The notes: generated from the letters alone by a model not told the origin. Positions 49,801 through 62,192 are shown, counted from the stretch's first letter. The stretch: DNA of 64,000 bases from Dasyornis broadbenti (GCA_013397935.1 VZRN01001146.1:1102413-1166412), one strand, 5' to 3'. A program made the numbers and translations.

Positions 49801-52074
49801 CAACTGGCACGGAACTGCTGTGCCAGCCCCAGGCACAGCACATCGCTTGCTCCAGGTCACAGCTGCAAGTTTTCCCACTACTGCAAGAACTCCTTCTGTT
49901 TCACCAGGACATTCCCATAACTGAGATTTTAAGGTAAGGACTATGCAGGGACTTCCTGAAGACTGAATTGTTCAAGACTGACACCTTGCTTCTGGTAAAT
50001 TCTTTGATAAGGGGTACCAGATACTGAAAGATTTAATTGATGTAGGAGAAATTTTTCAGTAAATTAAGAAAGGAGTCAGAGCTGTGATTTAAAGCAGGCA
50101 GAATGAACAAAGTACTGCACCATTACTTCACCTTCAATCACCAGTATCTGTCCCTAAATTACATGGATTCTTCTACCGGCTCCTCAGCTTGTAATTTCGT
50201 GAAGACTCCCACCTCCCTCAAGGACTTGCATTCCATACTCGTCATGTGTTCTGTATTGCAAAAAAGTAACCCGAAAGTTTTTGTTGCTAATGTCCAGTAA
50301 CCTCTAACACTACTCAGCACACTGGGACTCTCTATCCTCAGATGACTTCCTTGGCTAACCCTGGCTCTGACCTTTAGCCACGGAATTATTGCAAATTCTT
50401 GCGACAGGTCGCGCTTGCAGCTCACAGATGCAACACCCTCCAGAGCCATCAGCTGCTCCCTCCAGTGCCCTCCCAGCTGGGCAGAGCCAAGGTCCTGCAC
50501 TGACCTTTCAGGCTTTGGTGGGATCAGGAACTGGGCAAACAGCTAAGGCTCTTTGTACATCCAGCACTACTTGGGACTGAGGCAAATCCCACTCCTGACT
50601 CAATTGAGTCATGATGCTGGAACTGCAAGGCTGAATTGTCTAAAACTCAACTTCCTACCCTAAAAGACGCAGATGCTACCGTCAGTTGTGGCATTGCTCT
50701 GAAAAACACACTTCTATAAACATTAGAGGCCAAAATGCCAACGACAATGTCTGTAGTCGGGAACAGATTAGTGAAAAATAAATAGAATCATTTCCCCATT
50801 TAGCTGTGTGTGGAACATATTGTTTTGTGTGCATTTTGGGCAGTTTACCCTGTTTAAGGGTGATTTTACAAAATGATTTCTCAATGTAAGTGTCCTGTTG
50901 CCCAGTAAAGAACATGTCTTTTTAATACTTTAATTAGATAAAGACAGCTGTCAAAGACAAGTGCACTTAGTTTTATGAATTTCCTTTGGAACGGAAAAGA
51001 AACCAGGAAAACTTCTTTTCAGTTTATTAATTAGAAACAAAATCTAGATTACATTTTAATGTAAGGTTTTGTGCATGTACCTATTCAACTATGATGATCT
51101 ACCTTTATAGCAACAAAAGTTATCTGTTCCTGCACACAGGACTTACACTGTGGTTCAGCTTCTGCTCAGGTGGCAGTGCTGTGAGACCTACCTGCAACAG
51201 CTAAAAACCTGTTTTACTGTAAATCAGTTCTAAAACTGTTCTTGTATCCAAAACCATAAATAACTTACTTCACTGGCTACAACTATGACTTACAGCTGTC
51301 CAGAAGTCACACACTCCGAAATATGTGGGTAGAGAGAAATTAAAATGTTGAAAAGAACCAATACCGTTTTCTTTACTCCTGAATGTTGACATCCTGTGAT
51401 TGATTTTATTCCAAAAGTGAGTGGAAAAGAAGCACAAAGGCAACACTTGGCTGATGAGGAGTTTCCTGCCCTGTACAGCTGCCTACCTTCTTCCATATAC
51501 GTCTCTCTGATGGCCTCTATGCCAACCCATTTATCCTTCCAAACAGCTGTCCCAAATCCAAAAAAATCCCTTCTTCCTTGCCATGCACCAGAATAACAAG
51601 TGTCTTGACAGTGGTGTTCAGAAATAACTTATTTCAAAGGACTTGAATAAACATGTGCTACTCTCTTTCCTCCTCTAAGGGAGAGTGATTGGAGGAAAAA
51701 GGGAAAAATGTCTGTTATCGATACTGCTGTTACAGCAGAGTTACGAAATGTTGCTCCAGGCACTTCTAAACAGACATCAACTGAAACAATAACTTGGTTA
51801 AATCTATGGCTCAATCCTGTAATTAACTTTATGTGGCTTCCCAAATTTCATGAAGCTGAGTTCTGAAGTACCTGTATATATGTCAAATTATGTTCTAACA
51901 CAGTTCTATGTAAAAATGTTACCATGCCCCATTTTGAGACAGGTGGGTGGCAAATTACTCTTTCTCAGGTAAGCATTTTCACATCAATTCATTAATATCA
52001 TTCAAGTCTCAGTTTCTCTGTTTTCTTTCTAGGGCAGCACAAGGCATTAAAGAGGGAGCAGGAAAAAGGCTCTG

Positions 52075-52200
52075 AAAAGTCATCTCAGCTTTCAGCTCCT
52101 TCACTGGAATTTTTGTGACCTCAAACAAGCACTTTGTCTCTCCCGTCTCTGTACCCCCCAGTTTAAGACTAGGATAACAGTATCAGTTCCCCTCTGTACT
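52075..52200 (+). mobile_element. MIR-like SINE relic
   Basis: ttttgtgacctcaaacaagc, actttgtctctcccgtctct, and then a diverged cagtttaagactaggataa followed by cagtatc read as a decayed copy of the MIR core (tgtgaccttgggcaagtca ... ctcagtttcc ... ggataataat). Plus orientation; old and partial. Confidence 0.5.
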
Positions 52201-54446
52201 AAGTTTTGAAACCTACTTAAAGAAACTGCCTTATAAGCATTATGCACTTTTTAAACCATGTGATTATACTTGAACATTTGTTGGAGTCTCACACTGAGCC
52301 AAGACACTGACTCAGTCCCAAGCTTGTAAAGAAATTTGTAGCTGACTGGGACAAAACTCTATATACAAATGTAAAAACCTTATCATTAATATGCTGAAAG
52401 CCAGTGACAGCTCTATTGTGTTTTATTCACAGTGATTATTAATGCACTGAGCAAACAAACACATTAACCCTAACAAGAAATGGTCACACTTAATCATCAG
52501 AGTTTTGACAAATCTGTTTCAAAATAAGCAAAAAACCAATTAATTGTATTTGAAGCATGTGAAGTTTGTGGGGGAAAAGTACATTTCAGAGATTTTAAAT
52601 TAGAAAGGTATTTCTGTCTTCTATCAAACTTATAAAGCAAAGTAATAAACAGCAAGCTGAAATGCGTTCAGAAGTGGGTGAAAGTTCGACAGTCACACTG
52701 ACAGAAATGTTAAACCATTTGGCCTTGAAACAGCTGATAGAGAAGGAAAGAGGAAGCTGAGCTCTAGGAAAAGACATACACTTTATTATTAACAAAGTAA
52801 ATACACAAGCTTAACTTTTCCAATCTTACCTTTGGTACACAGACTTCCTTCTTAATGACAGTCATTCATTCCTGACTGTATTGCCTCAGTGTTAGAACAA
52901 CTTCTGAACACTCGGAAAGCACCTTCTCTTTCTCTCCAGAAACGAATGCCCCAAGGCTGCTCACCTGTTAAGTGACTGGGGGACCTCTAACAACTCACCT
53001 CCTTTATGCTTCTGCGTAAAACTCACTCGTCCCTTTGGTTTGCAAGCGATGTTACAGGAGCTGTTACTTGCTTAGCAGTTTTTCTCACTACAGAAGGTTT
53101 TATTTCTAAGGCCAGAGATGTAAACAACTAAGAAACTACCGCTTTCCCCTAAAAAAGACTTCCCTGCCCCAGAGAGCAGGACAGATGCGGGCACCTTAGC
53201 CCTGCTGCCAGCCTGCTCGGCAGCCACCAGACTTTGTCCTGCCAGCTCCTCCTGGCATTATGACCTCTAGGATATCTCAAAAGAGATACTCTTCAACCTC
53301 CAAGCTAGAGGCACCGGAATGCATCTATGCCCAAGATACCACAGAAACAAACTGGATGTGTACCTGAGGCAGCAGTGATATACATATATATAGTTACAGT
53401 CATACAATTTTCTAAAGATAGGACTCCTTCAGCCAGAGGTTCTGGCCTTGATTCAGGTGTTCCTGAACAAATCATGACACTATGTTTTTGCAGGCAGCAT
53501 CCTGGGCAGGCACCATGGCCCTTCTGTCCATACTTATCACTGAATTTGGACAAGGTGAGCACCTGCAGTTCAGTTACTTGAGTTAAAAACAAGGAGCAAG
53601 TGAATGTCAAGTCCTAGATTTTACTCTAATTTTAATTTTAGAATTAAGTTATTGTATTGCATAATTTTCCTATCAGACATACAGGAGGGTATACAAGTGA
53701 CCAGGTTTTATTCTGTACAACAAACAGGTTTTATCGTTTCATCCTTTGTTTCAGCATGCTTTGATTTTGAGGCATGTTTGCTTCAGCTATTCAATTGGAC
53801 CATAAGATGTCCCAGGGGATCAGATGAGTGATCCATTTAGTCCCAGCCTCTGCCTCCAACAGTGGCAACCAAAGAAGCTATTCAGGCAGAACATACAAGT
53901 TTGGACACTGCATGGTCCATTGTCCTCATTCTTCCCGCTGTCCACCGTTACTGCATTAAGAACATAGCATGTACATTCCCACCTAGTCCATTTATGAGCC
54001 CTCTGTCCATCAACTCATTTAATCCCTTTCTGAAGGGATTGTAATCTGCTCAAAATACAAGCTTTTGCACATTTCAAGGCAAGACAGAAAACTGACTAAA
54101 AACAAAACAACTGAAATTAAAAACAACTTTCAATTTTCACATACATAGTGCCTTACATCAATCCTGACCATGACTGATCAGCCCTTGTGAAAGATCAGAT
54201 AATCCTAGAACAAACTTCACAGCTAAAGCCATAATTAGAAATTTTGCCATCTCTGTTCCGTTTCATGTCAGAATATAAGGGAGAAATCATTAAGTGACAA
54301 CTGCTTTGTGACAAAAAGCAAGCATTCAGTTTTCTTTAGTAATAAGACTCCAAATCAAGACAGTTTAATATCTGAAAGAGCTTCCTATGTCTTCTTTCCC
54401 TAAGGCATCCTAACGGATCAGATTAAAACCTACTAATTCATTTTCC

Positions 54447-55330
54447 ATGCCCAAGAGCCTGCTGGTCGCACACCAGACCGAGCCCCATGCAGTGCGGCTG
54501 TGCCGGGAGCCCCGGACAGCGCTGGCAGCTGGCGATGCCGAGCGGCGCTGGCCGGACGGACGGACAGTGGCGACACCCGGGGCTGCCCCGCTCGGCGCTG
54601 CCGCTCTCGCCGCGGAGCCAGGGCATTACAGCGGGACTCGAGCCCGCTTCTCCTGCCTGCGGCACCGCCCGCTGCTGCGGGACCGACCCAGCTCCGGCCC
54701 ACCGCACACGCGGTGTCACCGACCCGGGGACTCCCCGCTCGGCTCCAGACACAAGGCAGCCCCGGGGGGCCGGGCCGGGGCCGGGCGGGCACCGTCACCG
54801 CGGCCGCGCTTCCGACCGTCTCCGGTACCGGCTCGGGNNNNNNNNNNNNNNNNNNNNNNNNNNNNNNNNNNNNNNNNNNNNNNNNNNNNNNNNNNNNNNN
54901 NNNNNNNNNNNNNNNNNNNNNNNNNNNNNNNNNNNNNNNNNNNNNNNNNNNNNNNNNNNNNNNNNNNNNNNNNNNNNNNNNNNNNNNNNNNNNNNNNNNN
55001 NNNNNNNNNNNNNNNNNNNNNNNNNNNNNNNNNNNNNNNNNNNNNNNNNNNNNNNNNNNNNNNNNNNNNNNNNNNNNNNNNNNNNNNNNNNNNNNNNNNN
55101 NNNNNNNNNNNNNNNNNNNNNNNNNNNNNNNNNNNNNNNNNNNNNNNNNNNNNNNNNNNNNNNNNNNNNNNNNNNNNNNNNNNNNNNNNNNNNNNNNNNN
55201 NNNNNNNNNNNNNNNNNNNNNNNNNNNNNNNNNNNNNNNNNNNNNNNNNNNNNNNNNNNNNNNNNNNNNNCACCAGACGTGGGATGACGGAGCTCCTCCA
55301 TCGAGAGCTCGGCCAACAAAGGCATTCACA
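54447..55330 (-). promoter_or_regulatory. Probable NCEH1 CpG-island promoter, interrupted by assembly gap
   Basis: GC- and CpG-rich DNA starts abruptly at about 54447 and continues to the run of N; moderately GC-rich DNA resumes after it. Its position upstream of the NCEH1 exons on the minus strand makes it the likely promoter and first-exon region. All three minus-strand frames in the visible part were checked and none resembles the NCEH1 N-terminus. Confidence 0.6.
54838..55270. other. Assembly gap, 433 N
   Basis: An unbroken run of N. Long frames drawn through it (for example 54447-55784 plus) are artefacts. The first coding exon of NCEH1 is probably hidden here. Confidence 0.99.
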
Positions 55331-55346
55331 TCTGCAGGGCTGCCTC

Positions 55347-55426
55347 GGCACCCCATACCCACTAGTGGCACCCCATACCCACTCCTGGTACTCTGTACCC
55401 ACTCCTGACACCCCGTGGGCGCACCT
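55347..55426. repeat. 20-bp minisatellite, four units
   Basis: The unit is ggcaccccatacccactcct, with copies starting at 55347, 55367, 55387 and 55407, the last two diverged. It sits about 75 bases from the N run, so the repeat may extend towards the gap and explain it. Confidence 0.88.
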
Positions 55427-55528
55427 GACCCCTGTGCCCGTACCCAAACCCTCTGCCCACCTCAGGCTGAGTGGTTCTGTGGTGGCTGACCTGGCAGCAG
55501 CCAGCCCGACCCACAAAAACCAGTTTCA

Positions 55529-55648
55529 CGGAATCGCAGATTGGTTTGGGTTGGAAGCGACCTTAAAAACCATCTCGTTCCAAACCCTCCGCCATGGACA
55601 CCTTCCATTAGACAAGGCTGCTCCAAGACCCGTCCGACCTGGCCTTGG
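55529..55648 (-). mobile_element. CR1 LINE 3'-end fragment
   Basis: cggaatcgcagattggtttg followed by ggttggaagcgaccttaaaa, gacaccttccattagacaag and ctggccttgg. Truncated to 120 bases, minus orientation. Confidence 0.88.
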
Positions 55649-57087
55649 TATTTCATTTTTAAGGGTTGTAGCACCAGAAGACGTGCACAGTGGCAGCTCT
55701 TTGCCAGCAGAGAACAAGAACATCAATGTTCAAGGGAGGGTCTGCCCATCTCCACTAAGTCCAGAGGCTGAGGAGGTGAGATGAAGGCTGTAACACGGAT
55801 CAATTCAAATCGAGAGGATCCCAGACTCAAGGTGTTCCCAGGAACTGAGGGACACTCACATTTTAGCTGAAGAAACCATATTGTTTCCCATTTAACACAT
55901 CACAAAACGATTCCAGAAAGATTATTTGTTTGTTTTGTAATTTTCTTTCAGACTGGGAGTTTGTTAGGATTTTTAATTTTTTACAATGGATAAGTAACAA
56001 ATTTTGGTTTAACACAAGAATATTTGTTGTACCTAAGGCAAGAAAAAAATTTAAATAGATCTTTTTCATCCCAAACACTATAGAGTTCAGCCTCCACACA
56101 AATCACTACTTAGTCACAGTCTTATCCTCAGCAAATTATTTATTTAAATAGCCAGATTCACGTACATTATGAATCTAATGCAGGAGGCAAAAAAAAAAAG
56201 AATAAGCACCAAATTTAACAATGACAATCATTAAAAACAAACTCATAATACTAAAAAGTCACATAGAAATACAAATAGCTCCTGGAAAACACATGTTTCC
56301 TTTAAAAATTGACATGAAAACGTAATAAAAGAAAAATATGTTTCTAAGAAGTAAAAGGTCAGCTTTTAGTCTAGCTTTCCTGGAATTGAAGTATCACCTC
56401 ATTGATTCTAAAGGTTGCAGCAGAAAGTTTCTGGAATTTGTGAGGAAGTCAGACCCTCAAGCATCTTTAACCTTTTTAAATAACAACAGCAGATGGATTT
56501 TTCTCTGATTTTCACAGTCTGCTTGGGCAGACTGCAGAAGTGAAAGAAGCAAGCTTTGGCAAGAAAGCAGCACAAGATAAGTTCCTGAGGTCTCCAGATC
56601 TTTATATTAAGACTGTACTTTTCTGTGTTATTCCATGTTCACATCTTCTTTTTTACCTTGTGCCCTGCATTCCTGCCCTCCTTTGCTTTGCCTTCCCCTT
56701 TCCCTTGCTTTCCCAAGCTCCTGCCCCTAAAACCCACACCCAGTCCCAACTGTAATAGTTGGTACCCATCTCTTCCAGCAAAACCCACTGTTCCCAAACC
56801 TCTGGCAAAACTGGGTCTAGTCCCACTCCTACCTCAGCTACTTATCTCCTCAAAATAGAGACAAAAAAGGTTGCATGGGATTTTTCTGAGGTTTCTCATG
56901 CTGCCACTGACTCCCTTCATACATTTGGTGCTTGATCTCTCCCCTTCCTCACACTTTGAAAAGTGCTGCTCTGGCTAAACTGAATCAATGGCTCTTTGAG
57001 AAATCTGTTGTTTTCCAGGTCCTTAAAAAGAAGTCAGTTGGAAAAAAAAACCACAACAACAAACCGCTGTGGTTTGAGAAAGACTCC

Positions 57088-57161
<74 letters not shown>

Positions 57162-59049
57162 AAAAAAATAAATAAAACCTCAGAATGCTTGCAAAATATG
57201 TAGGGGCCAGCAGTTTACCTATGCAAACTCACACCCTGAAGCCAAGAAACAGGCGCTGGACCGCCAACTTCCCAGGACAACACAGGGCACCAAGGTCTCC
57301 TTGGGCCTCCTGGGGTTCTATCAGCTTTTCTGATGTTGCCTCCTTGTCTTTTTTCCACAGGTATGAGATCCCTGCTCCCACGTAGCCATTGTGTCGGGAT
57401 TTATTTAATGATTTAATCTCCTGAAACTTTCTCCCTGTGGGTGTCACTGCTAGAGGAAACTATTTAACTACAAAATAAATGTTGTACTCCTGGGTTACTG
57501 ATGCCTACATAACTGGAAGGAACGACAAGTTTCAGCTGCATGTTACATTTCACAGAACACAAAATAATGGGTGTTTCTATTTCAGAGCCTTTTATAAGAA
57601 AAACACTTTGATGTTTAAATGTCAGACATATGAAGAATAGTAATTATTTTGTCATCAGTCCTGTACTAATCTTTAGTGAAGATAAATGTACTTGTTTAAA
57701 AAAAAAAAAAAACTTAGCCATGTTTTTTAAGTGATTACTACCTAAAGTTTCTCTATGTTCTGTTCCTGGGACTACAGGTTCACCAGAATAACCAAGTTCC
57801 TTTACGAGTTTGTGATTCTGGATTTTCAAGTATATTAAAAAAAAGGCTAGTGCAAGTCGCTCCCCATATGCACAGGGACCCTCTATTTATGTACTGAACA
57901 TTTGAGTACTGATTATATTCTTTTTAAAACCTTTAACCAAGAAGTGATGCATCGTATCACATCTTAATCCCCTGTCCCAATAAATATGGTTCTTCTGTCT
58001 TTGCAGGCACATTTTATACAGACTTTTTTTTTAAAGATCTAGAGGTTAAGTGAAAATTAATGTGCAGTGATCGATATATTTTCCAGAAACAAGTAATATT
58101 GACTCCTGTACTGCAGACCTTGTTCCAAACCTAGGAGAAACCTTGTCCCTGGTTCCAGATGTGGGGGGAACCTGGCTGAAAAGGACTTTGTAAGAGTGCA
58201 GCGACAGGAGAGACCAGTGGAAACGCCAGTGAAAGTTGGCCTGGCCTGGAACTGCAAAATGATGGCCCAAATGGGTACTTACGGGTGACAAAAGCACCTC
58301 AGGTAAGGGTGTGTTTTGACTGTAAATCATTGTTGCAATTAGTCAATGTGAAGTAAAGTAATTGTAGGGCTTGTGTAGTTGTGTAATTGTGTAATAATTC
58401 GACTCAAGTGTCAACATTGAAATGACCTCCTTGTTTTCCAAGCTGTTATTCTGAAATCTTTTTCTGAAGAAAATAGTCCTAATTTATGTGTAGCTCACAG
58501 GCAAATCTTTATTCACATAAACACATGTTAACATTTTCTGATGCTTTTTCCTATTCTGTTTTTCTTCTAAGTCATAAAAAGTCAATGGTCTTTTACAGCT
58601 GCTAGATCAGTCATTAAAAAGCCTGAACTGAAAAAAAATTGATGTAAACCAAAGAAAATTGTAAAATCTAAGAACTCAATTTGACAGATAGTAGAACATT
58701 CTTGAAACAGAAAATGTATTTCTCATTGTTTTTACATTGGGAGTTTGCATTTGCAGTGAAACGTTGTGCTAAATCAGGTCCCAGGATGCTGAGCCCCTAC
58801 GACAGAATTCCTTTCCAGATCAGTAAACCCTAGCATTAGGAAAAATTAAAAATAAAAGGACGGTTAAAGCATTTGGTATAATTAATTTGTTTTGGGGCTG
58901 GCGCCGTGGAATCAGCTGGTTGATTTTCATCTTGGCCGGTCGAGTTTTCCCGTCAGCTCCTGTTTCGTAAGAATTGATTACTGTGACACTCAGTATAACA
59001 GATGCCCACCATTATGCTTTTTTCACTTATTAACAGCATTAATGCTTTT
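55649..59049. other. Intergenic DNA between NCEH1 and ECT2
   Basis: AT-rich DNA between the two head-to-head genes. Apart from the long A run at 57094 and a second A run near 57698-57711, nothing was recognised. Short frames such as 56540-56755 are not gene-like. Confidence 0.5.
57094..57177. repeat. Poly(A) run of 66, then A-rich tail
   Basis: Sixty-six uninterrupted A bases (57094-57159) are followed by taaaaaaaataaataaaa. It is either a homopolymer microsatellite, the tail of a retroposed transcript, or a sequencing or assembly artefact. The 500 bases to its left show no recognisable cDNA. Confidence 0.95.
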
Positions 59050-59241
59050 GCGGTGACCACAGTGACTTTCGCCTGGTGCCCTGGGTTGGTGTGGAGGGCG
59101 GCTGGACACGACGAGAGCGACGAAGGCGCTGAGGGCGCTGAGAAGGGCCGTGAGGACGCTGAGGACGGCGGCGCTCCCGATCCACCCGCTCCATCCGGGT
59201 CTTTTGGCGTGGCCGTTGGGAGCGTTCAAACCCCGCGGCAG

Positions 59242-59570
59242 CCAATCAGCGCAGAGCGTGCTTCTCCCAGCAGCCAATCAGCCCAGAGCGCGTTCTCCCC
59301 GCCCACTCAGCGACCTGTGCTCGGTATCGCAACAAGCGCTGTGCGCCTGCCCAGGAAACCCCTCACAGCCAATGGGAGCTGGCTCAGCGTGAGCGGCAGG
59401 TGCAGCGCCCAATCCGAGAGGGACAAGGGCGAAGGGCTGGCAGAAAAAGGAATGAAAGTGGGCGGGGTGTGTGGCGGCGGTGGCGAATGAGAGGGCGGCT
59501 TACAGAGGGGCGGTGGGGCTGGCAGCCAATGGGCGGTGGCGTGAGTGCGGCGGCTCGCTTTTTGAATTGG
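59242..59570 (+). promoter_or_regulatory. CCAAT-box array and CHR-like element of ECT2
   Basis: CCAAT occurs at 59242-59246, 59274-59278, 59369-59373, 59409-59413 and 59526-59530, and inverted as ATTGG at 59566-59570. The first two are 32 bp apart, the NF-Y spacing typical of G2/M promoters. TTTGAA, the CHR core bound by DREAM/MuvB complexes, lies at 59561-59566. The motifs are seen; their function is inferred from mammalian cell-cycle promoters. Confidence 0.6.
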
Positions 59571-59574
59571 CGGC

Positions 59575-59611
59575 GGCCGCTGATGGCGAATGGCGGCGGG
59601 TGGCACCGGCG
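59575..59611 (+). other. ECT2: Possible ECT2 non-coding exon 1 end
   Basis: The first coding exon has an acceptor upstream of its ATG, so a 5' non-coding exon must exist. A donor-like GGCG|GTGAGAGG at 59611/59612 lies just downstream of the CCAAT/CHR cluster and is the best candidate; GCAG|GTGCGT near 59660 is an alternative. The transcription start is not placed. Confidence 0.35.
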
Positions 59612-59720
59612 GTGAGAGGGGCACCGGGGCTGGGGGGTGCGGGCGGTCTGCGGTAGTGCAGGTGCGTCTGGCCCCATGAGGCCTCCGGGCCCCAGCGCTG
59701 CTCCAGTGCTCCTCAGGCCG

Positions 59721-62034
59721 CCGGCGGTGGTCCCTGGTCAGGGCGGAGCCCCGGACCCGCCGGCACCTGCTGGCTCGTGAGGCTGTGGCGGTCCCTTGTC
59801 CTGCCCGCGACCTCCTCCCTGCAGAGGGCTCGGGAACCTTCCTGGGTGGTTCCTCGGGAGAGAAATGGGAAACATGGGAGATGTTTACTGTCCTTTCCTT
59901 GCTGTAACAAACATACTTGGTTTGTAGGTGTTTTGTGTTCTTCAGGCTTTCCACAAATATCGGGAAGTTATTTCTAAGTGTGATGCTGTGGGGCCATTAG
60001 CTCTATCGGAGCCCTGTAGTGATGATGTTCTGACTTTTGCTCTTTATGTGAGGGAAAACTGTTCAGTTCGTGTCTGTAGGTGCTGCTTGATCTCATCTGT
60101 ATCCTGGCACTTTCAGTCCATAAGTTTAGTGACCAGTGTTATGTTTTTAATTGTTATACAACTATTAAAACAAGGAATATTTTATAAATACACCTGGAAT
60201 GGAACCTCATAAATAAATAAATTGGAAAATTGATAAATAAAATCAATGCCCAGACTAAAATATGGACTTCTTCAAATATACAGTGAAGTTCTTTATAAGT
60301 TCATATGCATGTTATTTGGTATAACAATAACCATACTGATATCTTAGACACCTAAGAGATAATCTCTAGGATTTAAGTGTAATTGTGCCTTTAACTGGAG
60401 GTTTTGTTTTCTTCTGAATTTACATGTAATTGTCTTTGTGGTAATCACTATTAACAATATGGTTTGAATCTTCCAAGATTATACTTCCGTCCAACCTTAC
60501 TGCCAAAAAAGTAGGTAACTGTGTAACAGTTCCTGGTGGTGACATTGTAACATTCTGGCCGGGTGGTTCTCTAAAGACTCTTTATGGTTGAGGTTACTCT
60601 TCTCTGGCTCTGTCTTAGGCTGCTGTGAGAAAAATGAGGCGGGTGACTGGGACTTAAGTCTAGGAAACATAATTCCATGGAGCTGCACAGCTGTGTGTGA
60701 CCTGGACATTGAAACTAAGGTGGAAAGTTTGGTAACTGAATACGTCTAGGATTGTGATAGATTTGTAGTGTTGACTTACTGCTCATCACTGTATTAGCAA
60801 CTTGTGATGACCTGAATAATTTCCAAGAGCCCCAGATGTGATCTCCTAAACTCTGGAAAGGAAAGTCTTTTCTGTGTTGCTGTTATGCCAAAGTGCCCAT
60901 TGTTTTTTGTTTTCTGACTTTGCTATGTCATAGGATGGTCATTACAAAGCTTCAAAAATGGTATGTGCTGTTCTCTAGGGGTTTTATTACCTCAAGAGTT
61001 CTCTTTCAGACAATGCTTCAATGCAATATTTGAGTAGCTGCTGTTTTAAAGAGGCTTTTACTGTCACAAGAACAATTTCAGTTAAAGTGCTACAAAGGGT
61101 TATTACACGACAGCAGTTCTGCAGTTGCTGCTCTTGGCAACTTCTGATAACACTGTGCAAACATTGAAATCTGTGTGTGCGATGAATCACAGGAAATGCA
61201 CCCTCCTTGCCTCATGTGTGAGGGAAAATGTGCTGCGTGTTGGGCAGGTGTCTTAGAACAAACCTTCTGGTGCAAGAGTTGGGTAGGTAGCTCACAGGAT
61301 ATGTGAGGGTTAAGAATTTGCCTTTCCAGTAGGTGTCAGGTTGGATGGGCAGGGAGAGAACAGATATTTCTGTTTGAGAGGACAGGAGGCCTCTTTATCT
61401 GATGATGAAAGAGTATTTCTACTCTGTTATAGTTAGTGTAGGACAATAGACGAGAGCGTACATATAGATATATACATGCATTTCAATTTTGTAGAGACTC
61501 TCAAGTATTTTTAATTTTTCTGTGAGTAAATAGTGCTGGTCCTGCTCTCTGGGTGCTTATTTCTATCCACAGTATCTCCAGCCAGTTCACCTGAAAAATC
61601 AGATTTTAGCAAGATGTTTTGGTTACCCTAATTCTTCTGCTAATGTTTCATTTTAACAATGCTAATTTTGGTCTCAACTCTAGCTTTGTCACTGAAGGAA
61701 ACAAGTGCTTTTAGTTTGTTGGTGCTTTGTGGTTAAGCTTTTTCAAACGAGCACTTGAGTTTGTGCTTCCCTGTGCTCAGCGTTGAAGTTCTCTCAGCAG
61801 CTCTCTGTGCAGATGAATTACAGAACCATTTCTGTAACAGCTTTGTTGTCAGTTCTTTCTATCAATTGTGTTACTCTTGATGTTCTTTCAGAGCTGCTCT
61901 ATCAGCATGAGTGAGAGTTCAATAAGAGCCTAAATGTTTTGTTTTCTGAAGTCACTTCCAACAGCCGTAGTCATAGAACTCTTATTAATCACCTTTTAGC
62001 ACCTGTAATTTGGTTTGGCCCCTCTACTTTCCAG
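59721..62034 (+). other. Probable ECT2 intron 1
   Basis: AT-rich DNA between the promoter and the first coding exon, ending in a good polypyrimidine tract and AG (ggcccctctactttccag). No repeat or gene recognised. Confidence 0.6.
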
Positions 62035-62192
62035 CTGTTGAAGAAAGAAACAAGGCATAATCATGGCTGACAACAGTACTCTGGTGTCTGAGACCGGGAG
62101 GAGCCTCTTGGCTGATTCTTCTGTTCTTGATTCAAAAATTATAGAAACCGCCAAAGAGAATGTATTTCGTGCAACTGTTCTGGATGTTGAAG
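62035..62192 (+). CDS. ECT2: ECT2 exon 2 (28-nt 5' UTR, then start codon at 62063)
   Basis: Acceptor cctctactttccag, donor GAAG|GTAATG. Coding begins at 62063 (atcATGG) and gives 43 codons plus one base. The peptide shows LADSSVLDSKIIETAKENV, aligning with human LADSSIFDSKVTEISKENL. Confidence 0.93.

Larger units (their letters stand above)
46477..54437 (-). other. Probable NCEH1 intron 1
   Basis: If exon 1 lies in or near the gap at 54838-55270, this stretch is intron 1 (about 8 kb). I searched it by eye for the expected N-terminal coding exon and saw none. It contains a purine-rich tract (49630-49800) and a MIR-like element. ORFs are short and featureless. Confidence 0.6.
59050..59720 (+). 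promoter_or_regulatory. ECT2 CpG-island promoter
   Basis: Dense CpG DNA directly upstream of ECT2, with no TATA box. GC-box-like ggggcggtgg and gggcggtggc occur at about 59507-59540. Open frames on both strands here (for example 59002-59490 plus and 59954-59307 minus) reflect the GC bias, not genes. Confidence 0.8.

Noticed and set aside
54624..54660. gcgggactcgagcccgc stem resembling a tRNA T-arm
   Set aside because: The loop lacks the TTCRA signature and no other tRNA stems or A box can be placed nearby.
54447..55784. Very long plus-strand frame of 445 codons and its neighbours
   Set aside because: Most of the length is the N run, and the rest is CpG-island and CR1 sequence.
58900..58930. 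ctggcgccgtgg, resembling a retroviral primer-binding site
   Set aside because: The match is only about eight bases, and there is no flanking LTR or retroviral coding sequence.
59002..59954. Long frames on both strands at the ECT2 promoter (162 and 215 codons)
   Set aside because: High GC removes stop codons; products are low-complexity and lie over promoter motifs.
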